Source: an uncultured Tateyamaria sp. (GTDB taxonomy: Bacteria > Pseudomonadota > Alphaproteobacteria > Rhodobacterales > Rhodobacteraceae). From it: 64,000 nt of DNA. Shown here one piece after another: positions 18,374 through 28,028 of this stretch. The notes beneath the pieces were generated by a model, which searched no databases, was not told where the DNA came from, and saw only the letters and a list, made by a program, of their open reading frames with translations. The position numbers and the translations under genes were made by a program. The stretch spans positions 62,001-126,000 of the forward strand of contig NZ_CANMEU010000009.1 in NCBI RefSeq assembly GCF_947497045.1. The letters are read 5' to 3'. Within the stretch, counting starts at the first letter, position 1; every line of letters starts with the position of its first letter.

Positions 18374-18961
18374 TCAGGCCGCATGACGTATCCGCAAGAA
18401 CATCCAACGCAAAAGCGGCGGAGCAGCAAACAGACAGCTCCAAAACAGCACCCGGCCCGTGTAGTAATCCAGCAGATACCAGTGCCAGAGCGCCAGAATA
18501 CCCGCCGGATAGACCCAAAGATGCAGGCGTTTCCACCGACGCCCCATCGCACGCACAGCCCACGCATGCGACGTAACCGCAAGGGCTGCGATCAACGCCA
18601 AACTCAGCCAGCCCGTCGCATATTCCAGCAGCCAAAGGTCATGCAGCACCGCATCCAGCCGACCCTCATGCCGCAGATAATGCAGCAGATGGACAACGGC
18701 AAAAATCGCACTGACCAAACCGATATGACGACGTTTGCGCAGCAACCAACGCCCCAAAGCCTGTCCGCGACCCAAAAGAGTGATCAGTCGCAATAGCGGT
18801 GTGACCGAAATAGCCACGATCAGCCACCTGATGGACCACACCCCGCTGTCATACATCAGCGCTGGATAGTACGCGTCATCCTGCGCCAGCCCCAACAGCG
18901 TGTCCCGCCCCAGCCACAGCAGGACGGCGTAAATCAACAAAGTGGAATAAAAGGGGCGCAA
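18374..18961 (-). CDS. msrQ: MsrQ-type haem-binding membrane protein
   Basis: 195 residues with about six membrane segments of the ferric reductase-like type. Probable haem ligands are the histidines in RHIGLVSAIFAVVHLLHYLRH and HLWVYPAGILALWHWYL. MsrQ passes electrons to the periplasmic molybdoenzyme MsrP, which repairs oxidised methionine in envelope proteins. The catalytic partner msrP is not next to it in this window, so it may be elsewhere, or this may be a related haem reductase. Upstream of the start there is no strong ribosome site. The nearest gene downstream is the MOSC gene on the same strand. Confidence 0.82.
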   Translation of the reverse strand: MRPFYSTLLIYAVLLWLGRDTLLGLAQDDAYYPALMYDSGVWSIRWLIVAISVTPLLRLITLLGRGQALGRWLLRKRRHIGLVSAIFAVVHLLHYLRHEGRLDAVLHDLWLLEYATGWLSLALIAALAVTSHAWAVRAMGRRWKRLHLWVYPAGILALWHWYLLDYYTGRVLFWSCLFAAPPLLRWMFLRIRHAA

Positions 18962-19051
18962 TGATCTGAACTACATTGGTTTGACCACCCATAAAGAGCC
19001 GAAAACGCGGCACTGCGATACCGCACCCACATCAATGTGAAGTCCAAAAAC

Positions 19052-19091
19052 GAAAACGCCCCCCGGGCGCATGGCACCGGGAGGCGTTTTC
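19052..19091 (-). terminator. Terminator after ftsH
   Basis: GAAAACGCC/GGCGTTTTC arms with further pairing inside (CCCGG/CCGGG), ending in a T run on both strands. Lies 21 bases after the ftsH stop in the correct sense, and could also act on leftover transcription from the other side. Confidence 0.75.
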
Positions 19092-19111
19092 TTATTTATG
19101 TAGCTGGCCGA

Positions 19112-21031
19112 TCAGACAGTGGGTTCAGGCTCCATCCCGCCATCACCCGAAGGTCCGGACTTCTTCTTGGCCTTGGGAATGGCTGTCAGGCTTGGTTTTT
19201 TGTCTTCGACCTTGCTGCCACCATCCTCGTCATCCGGCGAGGTTGGGGGCTCGCCGCGCATCACGCGCTCGATCTCTTCACCGGTCAGGGTTTCGTATTC
19301 CAGCAGGCCCTGGGCCAGCCGTTCAAATTCGACCTCGTTTTCCTTGATCACCTTCTCGGCCCACTCATATCCGTCCTGGATAAAGCGTTGCACTTCCTGT
19401 TCCACCAATTCCTTGGTGTTGGCCGAGACCGAGAACCCGCCTGTGTTGCCGGTATAGCCCTGCGCAGCCTCGGAATAATCAATGTTACCGACCTTGTCGG
19501 ACATGCCCCATTGCAGCACCATCGCGCGCGCCAGAGCCGAGGCTTGCTGGATGTCGCCCGCAGGTCCGTTCGACACGGAATCCGGCCCGTATTTGTGGAT
19601 TTCAGCCGCTTTGCCCGCCATCGTCATGGCCAGACGCTGGTGGCATTCGTCCTTGAACATGTTCAGGCGATCCATTTCCGGCAGGCTCATCACCATGCCC
19701 AAGGCACCACCGCGCGGAATAATCGTCGCCTTGTAGACGGGGTCGCATTTGGGCAGCTTCATGCCCACAAGCGCGTGCCCGGCCTCGTGATAGGCGGTCA
19801 TTTCCTTTTGCTCTGGCGTCATCACCATGCTGCGCCGCTCGGGGCCCATCATCACCTTGTCCTTGGCAGATTCAAAGTCGATCATGGTGACAAAGCGACG
19901 TCCCACGCGCGCCGCCATCAGCGCGGCCTCGTTCACGAGGTTGGCCAAATCCGCGCCCGAGAAACCGGGCGTGCCGCGCGCGATGATGCGCATATCGACA
20001 TCGGGCCCAAGTGGCGTCTTGCGGGCATGCACGCCAAGAATCTTTTCGCGACCCTTGATGTCGGGGTTGCCCACGGTGACCTGACGGTCGAACCGACCGG
20101 GGCGCAGCAAGGCGGGGTCCAGCACGTCCTTGCGGTTGGTTGCGGCGATGATGATCACACCTTCGTTCGCCTCAAAGCCGTCCATCTCGACAAGCAACTG
20201 GTTCAGCGTCTGCTCACGCTCGTCATTGCCGCCGCCATATCCGGCACCCCGGTGGCGGCCTACCGCGTCGATTTCGTCGATGAACACGATGCAGGGCGCA
20301 TTCTTTTTCGCCTGTTCGAACATGTCGCGCACACGAGACGCCCCCACACCCACGAACATCTCGACAAAGTCGGAGCCGGAGATGGTGAAGAACGGCACAC
20401 CCGCCTCGCCGGCAACGGCGCGGGCCAGCAAGGTCTTACCAGTGCCCGGAGGGCCGACAAGCAGCGCGCCCTTGGGGATCTTGCCGCCAAGGCGCGAGAA
20501 TTTCTGTGGGTTGCGCAGGAACTCGACAATCTCGTCCAGCTCATCCTTGGCCTCGTCAATCCCGGCCACGTCGTCAAAGGTCACACGGCCCGATTTTTCC
20601 GTCAGCATCTTGGCCTTGGATTTGCCAAAGCCCATCGCGCCACCTTTGCCGCCGCCCTGCATGCGGTTCATAAAATAGACCCAGACGCCGATCAGCAGCA
20701 GGAAGGGCAGCAGCGAAACGAGGAAGGTCTGGAAACCAGACTGTTGCTGTTGTTCGGCACGCACCGGAATGTCGTTGGCGATCAGCAGATCGGTCACTTC
20801 GGCATCTTCGGGCTTGATCGTCACGAAATCCTCGGTGCCACGGCGGAAACGCACCTGTTCGCCATCCAGCGTCACATTGCTGACCGAGCCGTCCTCGACC
20901 GCGTCCACAAATTCGGAATAGCTGATCTCGCGGTTCTGCATGGTGTTGCCCGACCCGCCAAACAGGTTGAACAGCGCCAAAATCAACAGAAACAGAACAA
21001 CCCAGAAGGCGATATTACGTGCGTTTCCCAA
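19112..21031 (-). CDS. ftsH: ATP-dependent zinc metalloprotease FtsH
   Basis: 639 residues. Inner-membrane AAA protease degrading misfolded membrane proteins and regulators. Membrane segments at about 6-24 and 103-120, Walker A GPPGTGKT at 193-200, Walker B VFIDEID at 249-255, second-region-of-homology arginines in [11 protein letters not shown], and zinc motif HEAGH at 415-419. Start is a TTG: AGGAG sits 7 bases before it and the translation [12 protein letters not shown] matches alphaproteobacterial FtsH. Last gene of the tol-pal/tilS/ftsH run, followed by a strong terminator. Confidence 0.98.
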   Translation of the reverse strand: MGNARNIAFWVVLFLLILALFNLFGGSGNTMQNREISYSEFVDAVEDGSVSNVTLDGEQVRFRRGTEDFVTIKPEDAEVTDLLIANDIPVRAEQQQQSGFQTFLVSLLPFLLLIGVWVYFMNRMQGGGKGGAMGFGKSKAKMLTEKSGRVTFDDVAGIDEAKDELDEIVEFLRNPQKFSRLGGKIPKGALLVGPPGTGKTLLARAVAGEAGVPFFTISGSDFVEMFVGVGASRVRDMFEQAKKNAPCIVFIDEIDAVGRHRGAGYGGGNDEREQTLNQLLVEMDGFEANEGVIIIAATNRKDVLDPALLRPGRFDRQVTVGNPDIKGREKILGVHARKTPLGPDVDMRIIARGTPGFSGADLANLVNEAALMAARVGRRFVTMIDFESAKDKVMMGPERRSMVMTPEQKEMTAYHEAGHALVGMKLPKCDPVYKATIIPRGGALGMVMSLPEMDRLNMFKDECHQRLAMTMAGKAAEIHKYGPDSVSNGPAGDIQQASALARAMVLQWGMSDKVGNIDYSEAAQGYTGNTGGFSVSANTKELVEQEVQRFIQDGYEWAEKVIKENEVEFERLAQGLLEYETLTGEEIERVMRGEPPTSPDDEDGGSKVEDKKPSLTAIPKAKKKSGPSGDGGMEPEPTV

Positions 21032-21111
21032 GGAAAGTCTCCTGATACAATCAGCCGTTCAAGCCACAGCTTACGGCGTTCGCTCTTAAGATAGAGATGA
21101 TGACGCCATGT

Positions 21112-22359
21112 TCAATGCGATAAAAGTGCGGCGAAAAAGGCATCTTGCCCGCTATCAAGCTCTGCCGTCCAGTCCGGGTCGGTTCCGGTGACCGGAACGG
21201 CCATCACCGTTTGATCATACCACACCGACGGCATCGCCGCCATTGCGGCGCGGGGCAGGCCCAGATCACGCCAGCCCTCCACGTCGCTCAGCGCGTCATA
21301 ACCAAGTGCACGCACTTCGATGTCAGGGTCATCTTCAGGGCCGGATACAAGCCAGCGATCGTCCCATAAATCCCCGACTTCACACACTAAATCCTTGACT
21401 GCGTTCAATTCGCGAAACACCCAGACGATATCGTTCTCGACTGTGATCTGACACCCATCAAGCGTCACCGTCTCTGACGCGCGCACCGCCGCCAGCGCAT
21501 GCGCGACAGACGCACGACGCGGCGCATAGGCACTGCCAGAGGTCCATCGCACCGCATGGATCAGCAACCGGCGGCGGATTTCATCCGGCAGCATCCGAAA
21601 ACTGCGCAAATCCATGGCCACAACACCGTGACGGATGGTTGCGGTCTCGCGGGCGGCCAGAAATGTCTGCCAATCCAACGCCTCACGGGCCTGGCTCATG
21701 TTGTGGGCAACATCAACCAATGTCTCTATGTGCACCCCAAGCGAGCCCAGGACCGTCAGCGCATCACGCACCCGCACCCGCTCAAAATCGGGATTCTCAT
21801 TGCTTGGGTCCTCGCACCAGCTGAGCTGCGCGGCGGTCAGATATGTGCGCAGGGCCGAGCGTTCGATGCGCAGAAACGGGCGCACCCATGTCACCCCATA
21901 GCGCACCCGCCGGGGGGCCATCGCGCTTAGTCCATCGACCCCGGCACCGCGCGCAAGGCGCATGATGAATGTTTCGGCCTGATCATCGGCGGTGTGGCCC
22001 AAGGCGATATGGGTAATCCCGTTGCCATAGGCCCAATCCGCCATCAGTTCATATCGCGCGTCGCGGGCGGTCGATTGCAGGTTGCCTTCGCCGCTCCACC
22101 CTTTCCAATACTCAACGTGATGGGCGAGATTCCAGCGCGCGCAAAGATCGGTGACCAAGGCGACCTCTTCCTTGGCTTCGGGGCGCAGCCCGTGGTTGAC
22201 GGTGATCACGCTAAGTTCGGTTCCGGTGCCTTTGACATGCTCGACCAGAGCGGCCAGCAGCGCAACGGAGTCCCCACCGCCAGACACCGCAACGCCAAGG
22301 CGTTCAGGGGGGCGGCCCGAAAGCTGCTCGGCAATCGCCTCAAGCAGGGGGGCAAGCAT
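21112..22359 (-). CDS. tilS: tRNA(Ile)-lysidine synthase TilS
   Basis: 415 residues. Converts the wobble cytidine of the CAU-anticodon tRNA-Ile to lysidine, so that it reads AUA. The PP-loop motif SGGGDS lies at residues 26-31, and the conserved HTADDQAETFIMRLARGAG follows near 120-140. The C-terminal domain is shorter than in E. coli, as is common in alphaproteobacteria. It starts 3 bases after the cpoB stop, so translation is probably coupled. Confidence 0.93.
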   Translation of the reverse strand: MLAPLLEAIAEQLSGRPPERLGVAVSGGGDSVALLAALVEHVKGTGTELSVITVNHGLRPEAKEEVALVTDLCARWNLAHHVEYWKGWSGEGNLQSTARDARYELMADWAYGNGITHIALGHTADDQAETFIMRLARGAGVDGLSAMAPRRVRYGVTWVRPFLRIERSALRTYLTAAQLSWCEDPSNENPDFERVRVRDALTVLGSLGVHIETLVDVAHNMSQAREALDWQTFLAARETATIRHGVVAMDLRSFRMLPDEIRRRLLIHAVRWTSGSAYAPRRASVAHALAAVRASETVTLDGCQITVENDIVWVFRELNAVKDLVCEVGDLWDDRWLVSGPEDDPDIEVRALGYDALSDVEGWRDLGLPRAAMAAMPSVWYDQTVMAVPVTGTDPDWTAELDSGQDAFFAALLSH

Positions 22360-22362
22360 GGA

Positions 22363-23175
22363 TCAACTGCAACCGATATTGCGCATCGCATCCTGTGCAT
22401 CCGCCACCGACGGAGATGCCGGAAAGCGCGCCCCAACTTCCGCAAGGGTCACACAGGCCTCGGACGTCTGGCCAAGGCGGCCCAAAGCCGCGCCAAGGCG
22501 AAACAGCGCCTCCGGGGCGACCGGGCCTTGCTGATCAAGGGTAAAGGCCGACAGGTAGGCGCGCGCGCCCTCGCGCACATCGCCAAGCCCTTCAAGTGCT
22601 TCACCGCGACGCAATTCGGCTTCTACCGAGAGGGGGCCACCGGGGTAGGTCTGATTGAAGGTCGCAAACTGGTCTGCGGCGGCGCGAAAGTCACGGGTTG
22701 CGAGCGCCTCCTGCGCCCGCTCGAAATCCGCTTGCTCTTGGGTGGCCAGTTGGGTTTCAGGTTGCGGGTTCGGGGTCACAGCCGGGGCCGCAGGGGTTTC
22801 GCCCCCGCCCAATGTGGGCGTGTCCCCAAGGGCGGCCACATCGCACCCCGCTTCCAGTTCGCACAGGCGAAACTCTAGATCGCCAATGCGGTTGGTGCCG
22901 TCATTCACCACTGATCCGATGCGAAATTCCAGTTCTTCGGTCTTGCCCGTCAGACGCTGCAACTCGGCCTCGATCGTGTTGAGCCGATCCAGTGGGCCGC
23001 CTGCAATCACTGCACCAGACGCCCCACCCGTGGTGGACAATTCACGCTTCAGCTTTTGCACTTCGACAAACAGGACGGTCAATTCCTGACGGATATCGCC
23101 AAGGGTCTGGTCCTGCGCGGCCACCGGGCCACACAGACCCAAAGCCATAATCGAGACTGCAAAATACCGGATCAT
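22363..23175 (-). CDS. cpoB: Tol-Pal system protein CpoB/YbgF
   Basis: 270 residues. A signal peptide ending PVAAQ (about residue 21), a coiled-coil stretch at about 26-80 (LTVLFVEVQKLKREL and LDRLNTIEAELQRLTGKTEE), a Gly/Pro/Thr linker, then TPR repeats from about 145 (FERAQEALATRDFRAAADQF). In E. coli this periplasmic protein links Tol-Pal constriction with peptidoglycan synthesis by PBP1B. Gene order pal-cpoB-tilS-ftsH is conserved in alphaproteobacteria. Confidence 0.93.
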   Translation of the reverse strand: MIRYFAVSIMALGLCGPVAAQDQTLGDIRQELTVLFVEVQKLKRELSTTGGASGAVIAGGPLDRLNTIEAELQRLTGKTEELEFRIGSVVNDGTNRIGDLEFRLCELEAGCDVAALGDTPTLGGGETPAAPAVTPNPQPETQLATQEQADFERAQEALATRDFRAAADQFATFNQTYPGGPLSVEAELRRGEALEGLGDVREGARAYLSAFTLDQQGPVAPEALFRLGAALGRLGQTSEACVTLAEVGARFPASPSVADAQDAMRNIGCS

Positions 23176-23188
23176 TTCAAACGCCTTC

Positions 23189-23710
23189 TTAACTTGTCAG
23201 ACCACCGGCCAGCACTGTAACCGCACGGCGGTTCTTGGCATAGCAGGCTTCGTCCGAGCAGACCTCAATCGGGCGCTCTTTACCATAGCTGACAACCTGC
23301 AAACGGCTGGCTTGGACGCCCTGACCCACAAGATAGGCGCGGGCCGCATCGGCGCGACGTGCCCCAAGCGCGAGGTTGTATTCGCGGGTGCCCTGTTCGT
23401 CAGCGTGGCCTTCGATCACGGCTGTATAATCGGCGTTCTGCAACAGCCAGACGGCCTGTGCGTCAAGGGTCGCGCGGCCTTCGGGGCTGATGCTGGACTG
23501 ATCCACCGCAAACAGAACACGGTCTCCAACGGCCTGCTGGAAATACGCGGGCGAGGCTGGGTCAGACGCACTGCCCGCGCCCCCTGCCCCGGCACCATTG
23601 GCAAACGGATCTGCCCCCGCCTCGCCGCCGTTGCCGAACCGGTCAGGGTTGGTACAGGCCGCAAGGCTCAGTGCGGCGCACATCATAACAATCGAAAATT
23701 TCAGTTTCAT
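23189..23710 (-). CDS. pal: Peptidoglycan-associated lipoprotein Pal
   Basis: 173 residues. Lipoprotein signal with lipobox LAAC at residues 16-19, a glycine/alanine-rich linker at about 25-55, and an OmpA-like domain: VLFAVDQSSISPEGRATLD, VIEGHADEQGTREYNLALGA, then a NRR motif. It ties the outer membrane to peptidoglycan and is the outer partner of TolB. Sits 13 bases before cpoB on the same strand; 83 bases separate it from tolB. Confidence 0.97.
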   Translation of the reverse strand: MKLKFSIVMMCAALSLAACTNPDRFGNGGEAGADPFANGAGAGGAGSASDPASPAYFQQAVGDRVLFAVDQSSISPEGRATLDAQAVWLLQNADYTAVIEGHADEQGTREYNLALGARRADAARAYLVGQGVQASRLQVVSYGKERPIEVCSDEACYAKNRRAVTVLAGGLTS

Positions 23711-23793
23711 GGGCTCGGGCCTCTCTCAGGGGTTTGCCATTTCTTGGTCTTTTTTCATCTTCTATCACGAAAGCAAGCGCATGAAAACGCACG

Positions 23794-25107
23794 CTATCGC
23801 TGCAAGGGGCCCCAGCTTGGGTCTGACCCGCCATCAGGTGTGCGCACAGGGCGCAGGTTGCGCCCGGTAATGTCCACCGAATAAAGCGTCGAGCGGCCCG
23901 TGGCCCCCTGGGTTTCGCGGGCAAACATGATCACGCGCCCATTGGGCGACCATGTGGGCCCTTCATCAAGGAACGAGGCGGTCAGCAGGCGTTCTTCGGA
24001 CCCATCGGTACGCATCACCCCGATATGAAAGCGGCCCTTGGACTGTTTGGTGAAGGCCACCAGATCACCGCGCGGCGACCACACGGGCGTCCCATAGCGC
24101 CCCTCGCCGAACGAGATGCGGCGCGCCTCGCCTCCACTGGCGGGCATGACATAAAGCTGCTGCGTGCCCGAACGGTCGCTTTCGAACACGATCTGCGTAC
24201 CATCAGGGTTGAAACTGGGCGCAGTTTCGATGGACGGCGCACTCGTCAGACGCGTGGCCGCACCGCTGTTGATGTCCATCGAGAAGATGTCGGTATTGCT
24301 GCCCTGAGACAGCGAATAGACCACTGTCTGCCCGTTGGGGGCAAAGCGGGGCGCAAAGCTCATCGTGCCGGGCTGGCTTTCGAGCACGCGACGCTGCACG
24401 CTGCCCACATCCAGCACGTAGATGCGCGGAAAGCCCGTCTCGTAGCTGGTATAAAGCACGCGGTCCCCGCTTGCCGAAAAGCGCGGGGCAAGAACGATGG
24501 ACTCCGAGCCGGTGAGGTACTGCACATTGGCCCCGTCATAATCCATGACCGCAAGCCGCTTGCGCCGGTCCGCCTTGGGGCCGGTTTCGCTGACATAGAC
24601 GACGCGGCTGTCGAAATAGCCCGTCTCGCCCGTGATCCGGCTATAGACGACATCCGCCACCTTGTGCGCGATGCGCCGCCAGCCGTCCGTGGTGCCTGCA
24701 AATTGCAGCCCGTCGCCAAGTTCTGCACCGGAAAACACATCATAGAGGCGGAACTTCACATTGATCTGGTCGCCATTGACGCTGACCGCCCCCGTGACAA
24801 GCGCCTGGGCGTTGATCGCCTTCCAGTCGGCATATTGCACGGGCGCGCCAAAGTCGGAGACCTGGCTGATGAACGCGCTGCTTGGCAATTCGCGGAACAG
24901 GCCGGTGCCCGTCAGGTCGGCCGCAATCACGCGGGCCAGTTGCGCGCCCATCTCGGCGCTGCCTTCGGTTTCGGGCACCAGATTGGGCACGGCCACGGGC
25001 AAGGGTTCGATAACCCCTTCGGTGATTTCAATCCGCAAGGGGCCATCCTGGGCCAGAACGGGGGCGGCGATCAGCGCCGCAAGAAGGCAAAGCAGTCGAA
25101 CCATCAT
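23794..25107 (-). CDS. tolB: Tol-Pal system beta-propeller protein TolB
   Basis: 437 residues. Signal peptide [20 protein letters not shown], an N-terminal alpha/beta domain (to about 170), then a six-bladed propeller with repeated motifs such as [43 protein letters not shown] and [14 protein letters not shown]. Periplasmic partner of Pal. ATG 25107 overlaps the tolA stop (ATGA), so the two are coupled; a longer reading of 16 residues has no signal peptide at its start and is rejected. Confidence 0.97.
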   Translation of the reverse strand: MMVRLLCLLAALIAAPVLAQDGPLRIEITEGVIEPLPVAVPNLVPETEGSAEMGAQLARVIAADLTGTGLFRELPSSAFISQVSDFGAPVQYADWKAINAQALVTGAVSVNGDQINVKFRLYDVFSGAELGDGLQFAGTTDGWRRIAHKVADVVYSRITGETGYFDSRVVYVSETGPKADRRKRLAVMDYDGANVQYLTGSESIVLAPRFSASGDRVLYTSYETGFPRIYVLDVGSVQRRVLESQPGTMSFAPRFAPNGQTVVYSLSQGSNTDIFSMDINSGAATRLTSAPSIETAPSFNPDGTQIVFESDRSGTQQLYVMPASGGEARRISFGEGRYGTPVWSPRGDLVAFTKQSKGRFHIGVMRTDGSEERLLTASFLDEGPTWSPNGRVIMFARETQGATGRSTLYSVDITGRNLRPVRTPDGGSDPSWGPLQR

Positions 25108-26189
25108 TTGATACGCATCCTTTCGGGATTGAACGTCATCTCGATTTCTTTCCATTGGCCGTATTTTTCAACCGGCAAATTGTAACCATCACGGGTGCAG
25201 CGAATGATTGCGCGGCGCGCAGCCTCAAAGGCCTGATTGGCCGCCGCAGTCGATCCGCCCGAACTCGACACCAGACGGATCGAGGATGTAACGGGCTTTG
25301 AGTCCTGTGTCATGTCCACGGCAACAACAACGGTGGTCATCAATGCCTCGGATGACAGGGACCCCACGTTCCAGCAATTCGAGACCGCCACGCGCAACGC
25401 ATCCTTTTCGCCAGCCGACAGGGGCGGGCCTTGCGGCACCTCGTCCTCCCCACCACCCAACGCCTCAGCGAGCGCGTCGTTCACCGCATTGTCTGTCGGC
25501 GTTGGGGTCGGCGTCGGTGCGGGCGTTGGGGCCTCAACGGTTTCGGTCGGGGGCGAGGGGCGGCGCGCGGGCGGGCGCGGCGAGGATGTGGGCGCGCCCG
25601 CAGGCTCTTCAGCTTCGGTCACGATTTCGGTGGCGGCCTCTTCGGGGGCGGTCGCCTCCTGCTCTTCGGCCACGGTTTCGCCAGCCTCGTCCTGCGCGAC
25701 CGCCTCTTGCTCCACCTCGTCAGGGGCGGCTTCGGGATCGGGGGGCTGCACAGCCTCGGGGGCCACACGCTCGGACGGGCGCGGCACGGCGCGCGGTGAC
25801 ACCTCGGGCGCGATCACGGCTTGCTGTTCCGGTTGGGGCTGCACAGGGGGTGCGTCAGCAATCTCGGGCTCGGGTTCTGGTGCCGGGGGTTCGGGGATAA
25901 CTTCGGGCTCCGGCTCGGGTGCGGGTTCGGGGGGGTCGGTTACCACAACCTCGTCCGGGGCAGGCGTTTCGACCGGGTCCGGTTCAACCTCGGGCTGGAC
26001 GGGCAGGGCGACCTCGGTTCCGGTTTCAGGCTGCGGCCCCGCAAACAGCGCGTCAAACGCATCCGTGGAGATCACCGACACTTCGGTCACTTCAAAGGGC
26101 AACGGTTCGGACCGGAAGACACCGCCAAACAGCACCCATCCAATCAGCCCTGCATGTCCGATCCCTGATATGACCTGCCCGGTGTTCAC
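25104..26189 (-). CDS. tolA: TolA
   Basis: 361 residues. Inner-membrane protein that spans the periplasm and reaches Pal. One N-terminal membrane segment (about residues 6-25), a long Pro/Glu/Val/Ala-rich middle (about 45-265) and a C-terminal TonB/TolA-type domain ([20 protein letters not shown] and onward). The middle is proline-rich, unlike the alanine/lysine-rich helix of E. coli TolA, so it is more extended. Start is a GTG, 3 bases after the tolR stop. The last four bases overlap tolB. Confidence 0.9.
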   Translation of the reverse strand: MNTGQVISGIGHAGLIGWVLFGGVFRSEPLPFEVTEVSVISTDAFDALFAGPQPETGTEVALPVQPEVEPDPVETPAPDEVVVTDPPEPAPEPEPEVIPEPPAPEPEPEIADAPPVQPQPEQQAVIAPEVSPRAVPRPSERVAPEAVQPPDPEAAPDEVEQEAVAQDEAGETVAEEQEATAPEEAATEIVTEAEEPAGAPTSSPRPPARRPSPPTETVEAPTPAPTPTPTPTDNAVNDALAEALGGGEDEVPQGPPLSAGEKDALRVAVSNCWNVGSLSSEALMTTVVVAVDMTQDSKPVTSSIRLVSSSGGSTAAANQAFEAARRAIIRCTRDGYNLPVEKYGQWKEIEMTFNPERMRIK

Positions 26190-26192
26190 GAC

Positions 26193-26657
26193 CTACTGGC
26201 CTTCGTCGTCCAAAGTCGGGCCGCCAATGTCGGTCACCAGACCAATGTTGGCAAATCCACCCGCGTTGAGGGCACCCATCACTTCCATCACCTGTGCATA
26301 GGGCACGGCCCCGTCGGCGCGCAGGAAAACGCGGTCACTGGAACGCTCGGCGGCGATCCCGCGCAGGCGGCCAATCAACTGATCGCGGGCCACGGCTGTG
26401 GTCTGGATCTGAATCTCGCCGCCCGCAGTGACGGTCACGGTCAGCGGCTCCTCCTGATCGGCGGGCAGAGCGCCCGCAGCCGTCTTGGGCAACTCGACGG
26501 GAACGCCAACGGTCAGCAAGGGGGCGGCCACCATGAAGATGATCAGCAGTACCAGCATCACATCGACAAACGGGGTCACGTTGATTTCGGCCATGGGGCG
26601 CGTACGGCTGCGCCCCCGGCCCCGACGCCCTTCCTTCTGAACGACACCTGCGCCCAT
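26193..26657 (-). CDS. tolR: TolR (ExbD family)
   Basis: 154 residues. One membrane segment (about 30-52) with the essential aspartate in NVTPFVDVMLVLLIIFMV, preceded by a basic cytoplasmic tail with many Arg/Gly residues, and followed by the periplasmic domain. It forms the proton-driven motor with TolQ. It starts 2 bases after the tolQ stop. Confidence 0.96.
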   Translation of the reverse strand: MGAGVVQKEGRRGRGRSRTRPMAEINVTPFVDVMLVLLIIFMVAAPLLTVGVPVELPKTAAGALPADQEEPLTVTVTAGGEIQIQTTAVARDQLIGRLRGIAAERSSDRVFLRADGAVPYAQVMEVMGALNAGGFANIGLVTDIGGPTLDDEGQ

Positions 26658-26659
26658 GG

Positions 26660-27355
26660 CTAGCTGTCCAACTGACGGCTGAGGATGGTGGCGAACTCGT
26701 CCGAGAACGCCTCGTAACCGGCAATGATGCGATCACTGTCCGCACTCAACTTGTTGTAGAAAATAACCGCCGGAATGGCCGCGAGCAGACCCAGACCCGT
26801 GGCAAGCAGCGCCTCGGCAATACCGGGGGCGACGACGGCAAGGTTGGTGTTCTGCTGTTCTGCAATCTCGATAAAGGCGTTCATAATGCCGATGACGGTG
26901 CCAAACAGCCCGATAAAGGGGGCCGACGAGCCAACGGTGGCCAGCACGGTCAATCCGCCTTGCAGGCTTTCGGCCTGTTTGGTGATGGCCACATCCATGG
27001 AGCGGTCGATGCGGCTGGTCGCACCAGCAATCAGCGCGCCATCCTCGCGGTGCGAGCGTTGCCATTCGATCATTCCGGACGCGAATACCTTTTCAGAGGC
27101 CCCGCGCGGTTCCGGGCCGATCTGGTCGAACAGCGCATCCAGCGGCTCGCCAGACCAGAACGCGCGATCAAAGCGCGCCGCCTCGGATCGCGCGCGGCGA
27201 TACATGATCAGTTTTTGAATGATGATGCCCCATGCCCAGAACGATGCAACGATCAACATGATCATCACCAGTTTCACGGTCAGGGTGGCACGTGCGAAAA
27301 GCGCCCACATCGAGAAATCAACCTCGTGCGCCAACGCCAGGGTGTCTGCTTCCAT
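26660..27355 (-). CDS. tolQ: TolQ (MotA/ExbB family)
   Basis: 231 residues, three membrane segments (about 15-35, 135-155 and 170-195). The conserved block GLFGTVIGIMNAFIEIA and PGIAEALLATGLGLLAAIPA is the ExbB/TolQ signature of the proton channel. First gene of tolQRAB-pal on this strand, with ybgC 98 bases upstream. No T-rich terminator separates it from ybgC. Confidence 0.97.
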   Translation of the reverse strand: MEADTLALAHEVDFSMWALFARATLTVKLVMIMLIVASFWAWGIIIQKLIMYRRARSEAARFDRAFWSGEPLDALFDQIGPEPRGASEKVFASGMIEWQRSHREDGALIAGATSRIDRSMDVAITKQAESLQGGLTVLATVGSSAPFIGLFGTVIGIMNAFIEIAEQQNTNLAVVAPGIAEALLATGLGLLAAIPAVIFYNKLSADSDRIIAGYEAFSDEFATILSRQLDS

Positions 27356-27453
27356 CTGCCTGCTCTTTGTTATGGGCCATTTTGCAGCCCTTATTGCGCT
27401 TCACCATAGGGGAACGCATCGGGGAAATCTATCACTTCGGCGTCATTTCCGCC

Positions 27454-27846
27454 TTATTTCGTGCGCATTGCGCGGATTTCCGCAGGAAGCCGGGTGGGTT
27501 TTCCGGCTGTTGTCATGCACGCGGCGATGACATGTGCGCGAAAAATAGGACGGCCTGCAACCTGCACTTCCTGGTCAAACACCCACCGCACGGGGCTGGT
27601 CGGCGCATGGGTGGTCACAACCTCAAGCCGGTCCCCAAGACGCGCTGCCCCCAGATAATCCGCCTCGACCCGGGTAATCACGAACACAAGGTCGCGGGCG
27701 CGCATCGCATTTTGATCCACGCCGATCTCTTCCACAATGGTTGAACGGGCGCGTTCGATGAACTTGAGGTAGTTGGCGTAATAGACCACCCCGGCCATGT
27801 CGGTATCTTCGTAAAACACAGTGATGGGAAAATGATGCGGGGTCAT
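27454..27846 (-). CDS. ybgC: Tol-Pal associated acyl-CoA thioesterase YbgC
   Basis: 130-residue hot-dog fold thioesterase. The catalytic region VFYEDTDMAGVVYYANYLKF carries the family aspartate, and RARSTIVEEIG follows. In bacteria it hydrolyses acyl-CoA or acyl-ACP thioesters and is encoded with the Tol genes; in E. coli its link to Tol is not understood. Start ATG 27846 fits family length. Confidence 0.95.
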   Translation of the reverse strand: MTPHHFPITVFYEDTDMAGVVYYANYLKFIERARSTIVEEIGVDQNAMRARDLVFVITRVEADYLGAARLGDRLEVVTTHAPTSPVRWVFDQEVQVAGRPIFRAHVIAACMTTAGKPTRLPAEIRAMRTK

Positions 27847-28028
27847 GGCGGGCCTGTCTCGGGGTCTGGTGTCTGGCTTGCATAGATCACGGCTTGTTGC
27901 GCTCTCGCAAGGGCCTGCGCCGCCCCTGCCCCGGTTCCTGCCGATCCATGCCTTTGCCCAAATGGTGCTTTGCGCTGGCCCTCAGCCGCGCTACCTTCAC
28001 TGCAAAACAAATGAGCAGAGATTTCAAA
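27847..28028. other. Divergent intergenic region ybgC / lytic transglycosylase
   Basis: About 180 bases that must hold the promoters for the ybgC-tol cluster and for the transglycosylase. I see no clear -35/-10 pair or operator. An in-frame ATG at 28011 could extend the transglycosylase by six residues. Confidence 0.4.

Noticed and set aside
19037-21094. 685-codon plus-strand open frame opposite ftsH
   Set aside because: It is the mirror of a strongly biased high-GC gene, with a His/Arg/Gly-rich composition and no family; ftsH on the minus strand is certain.
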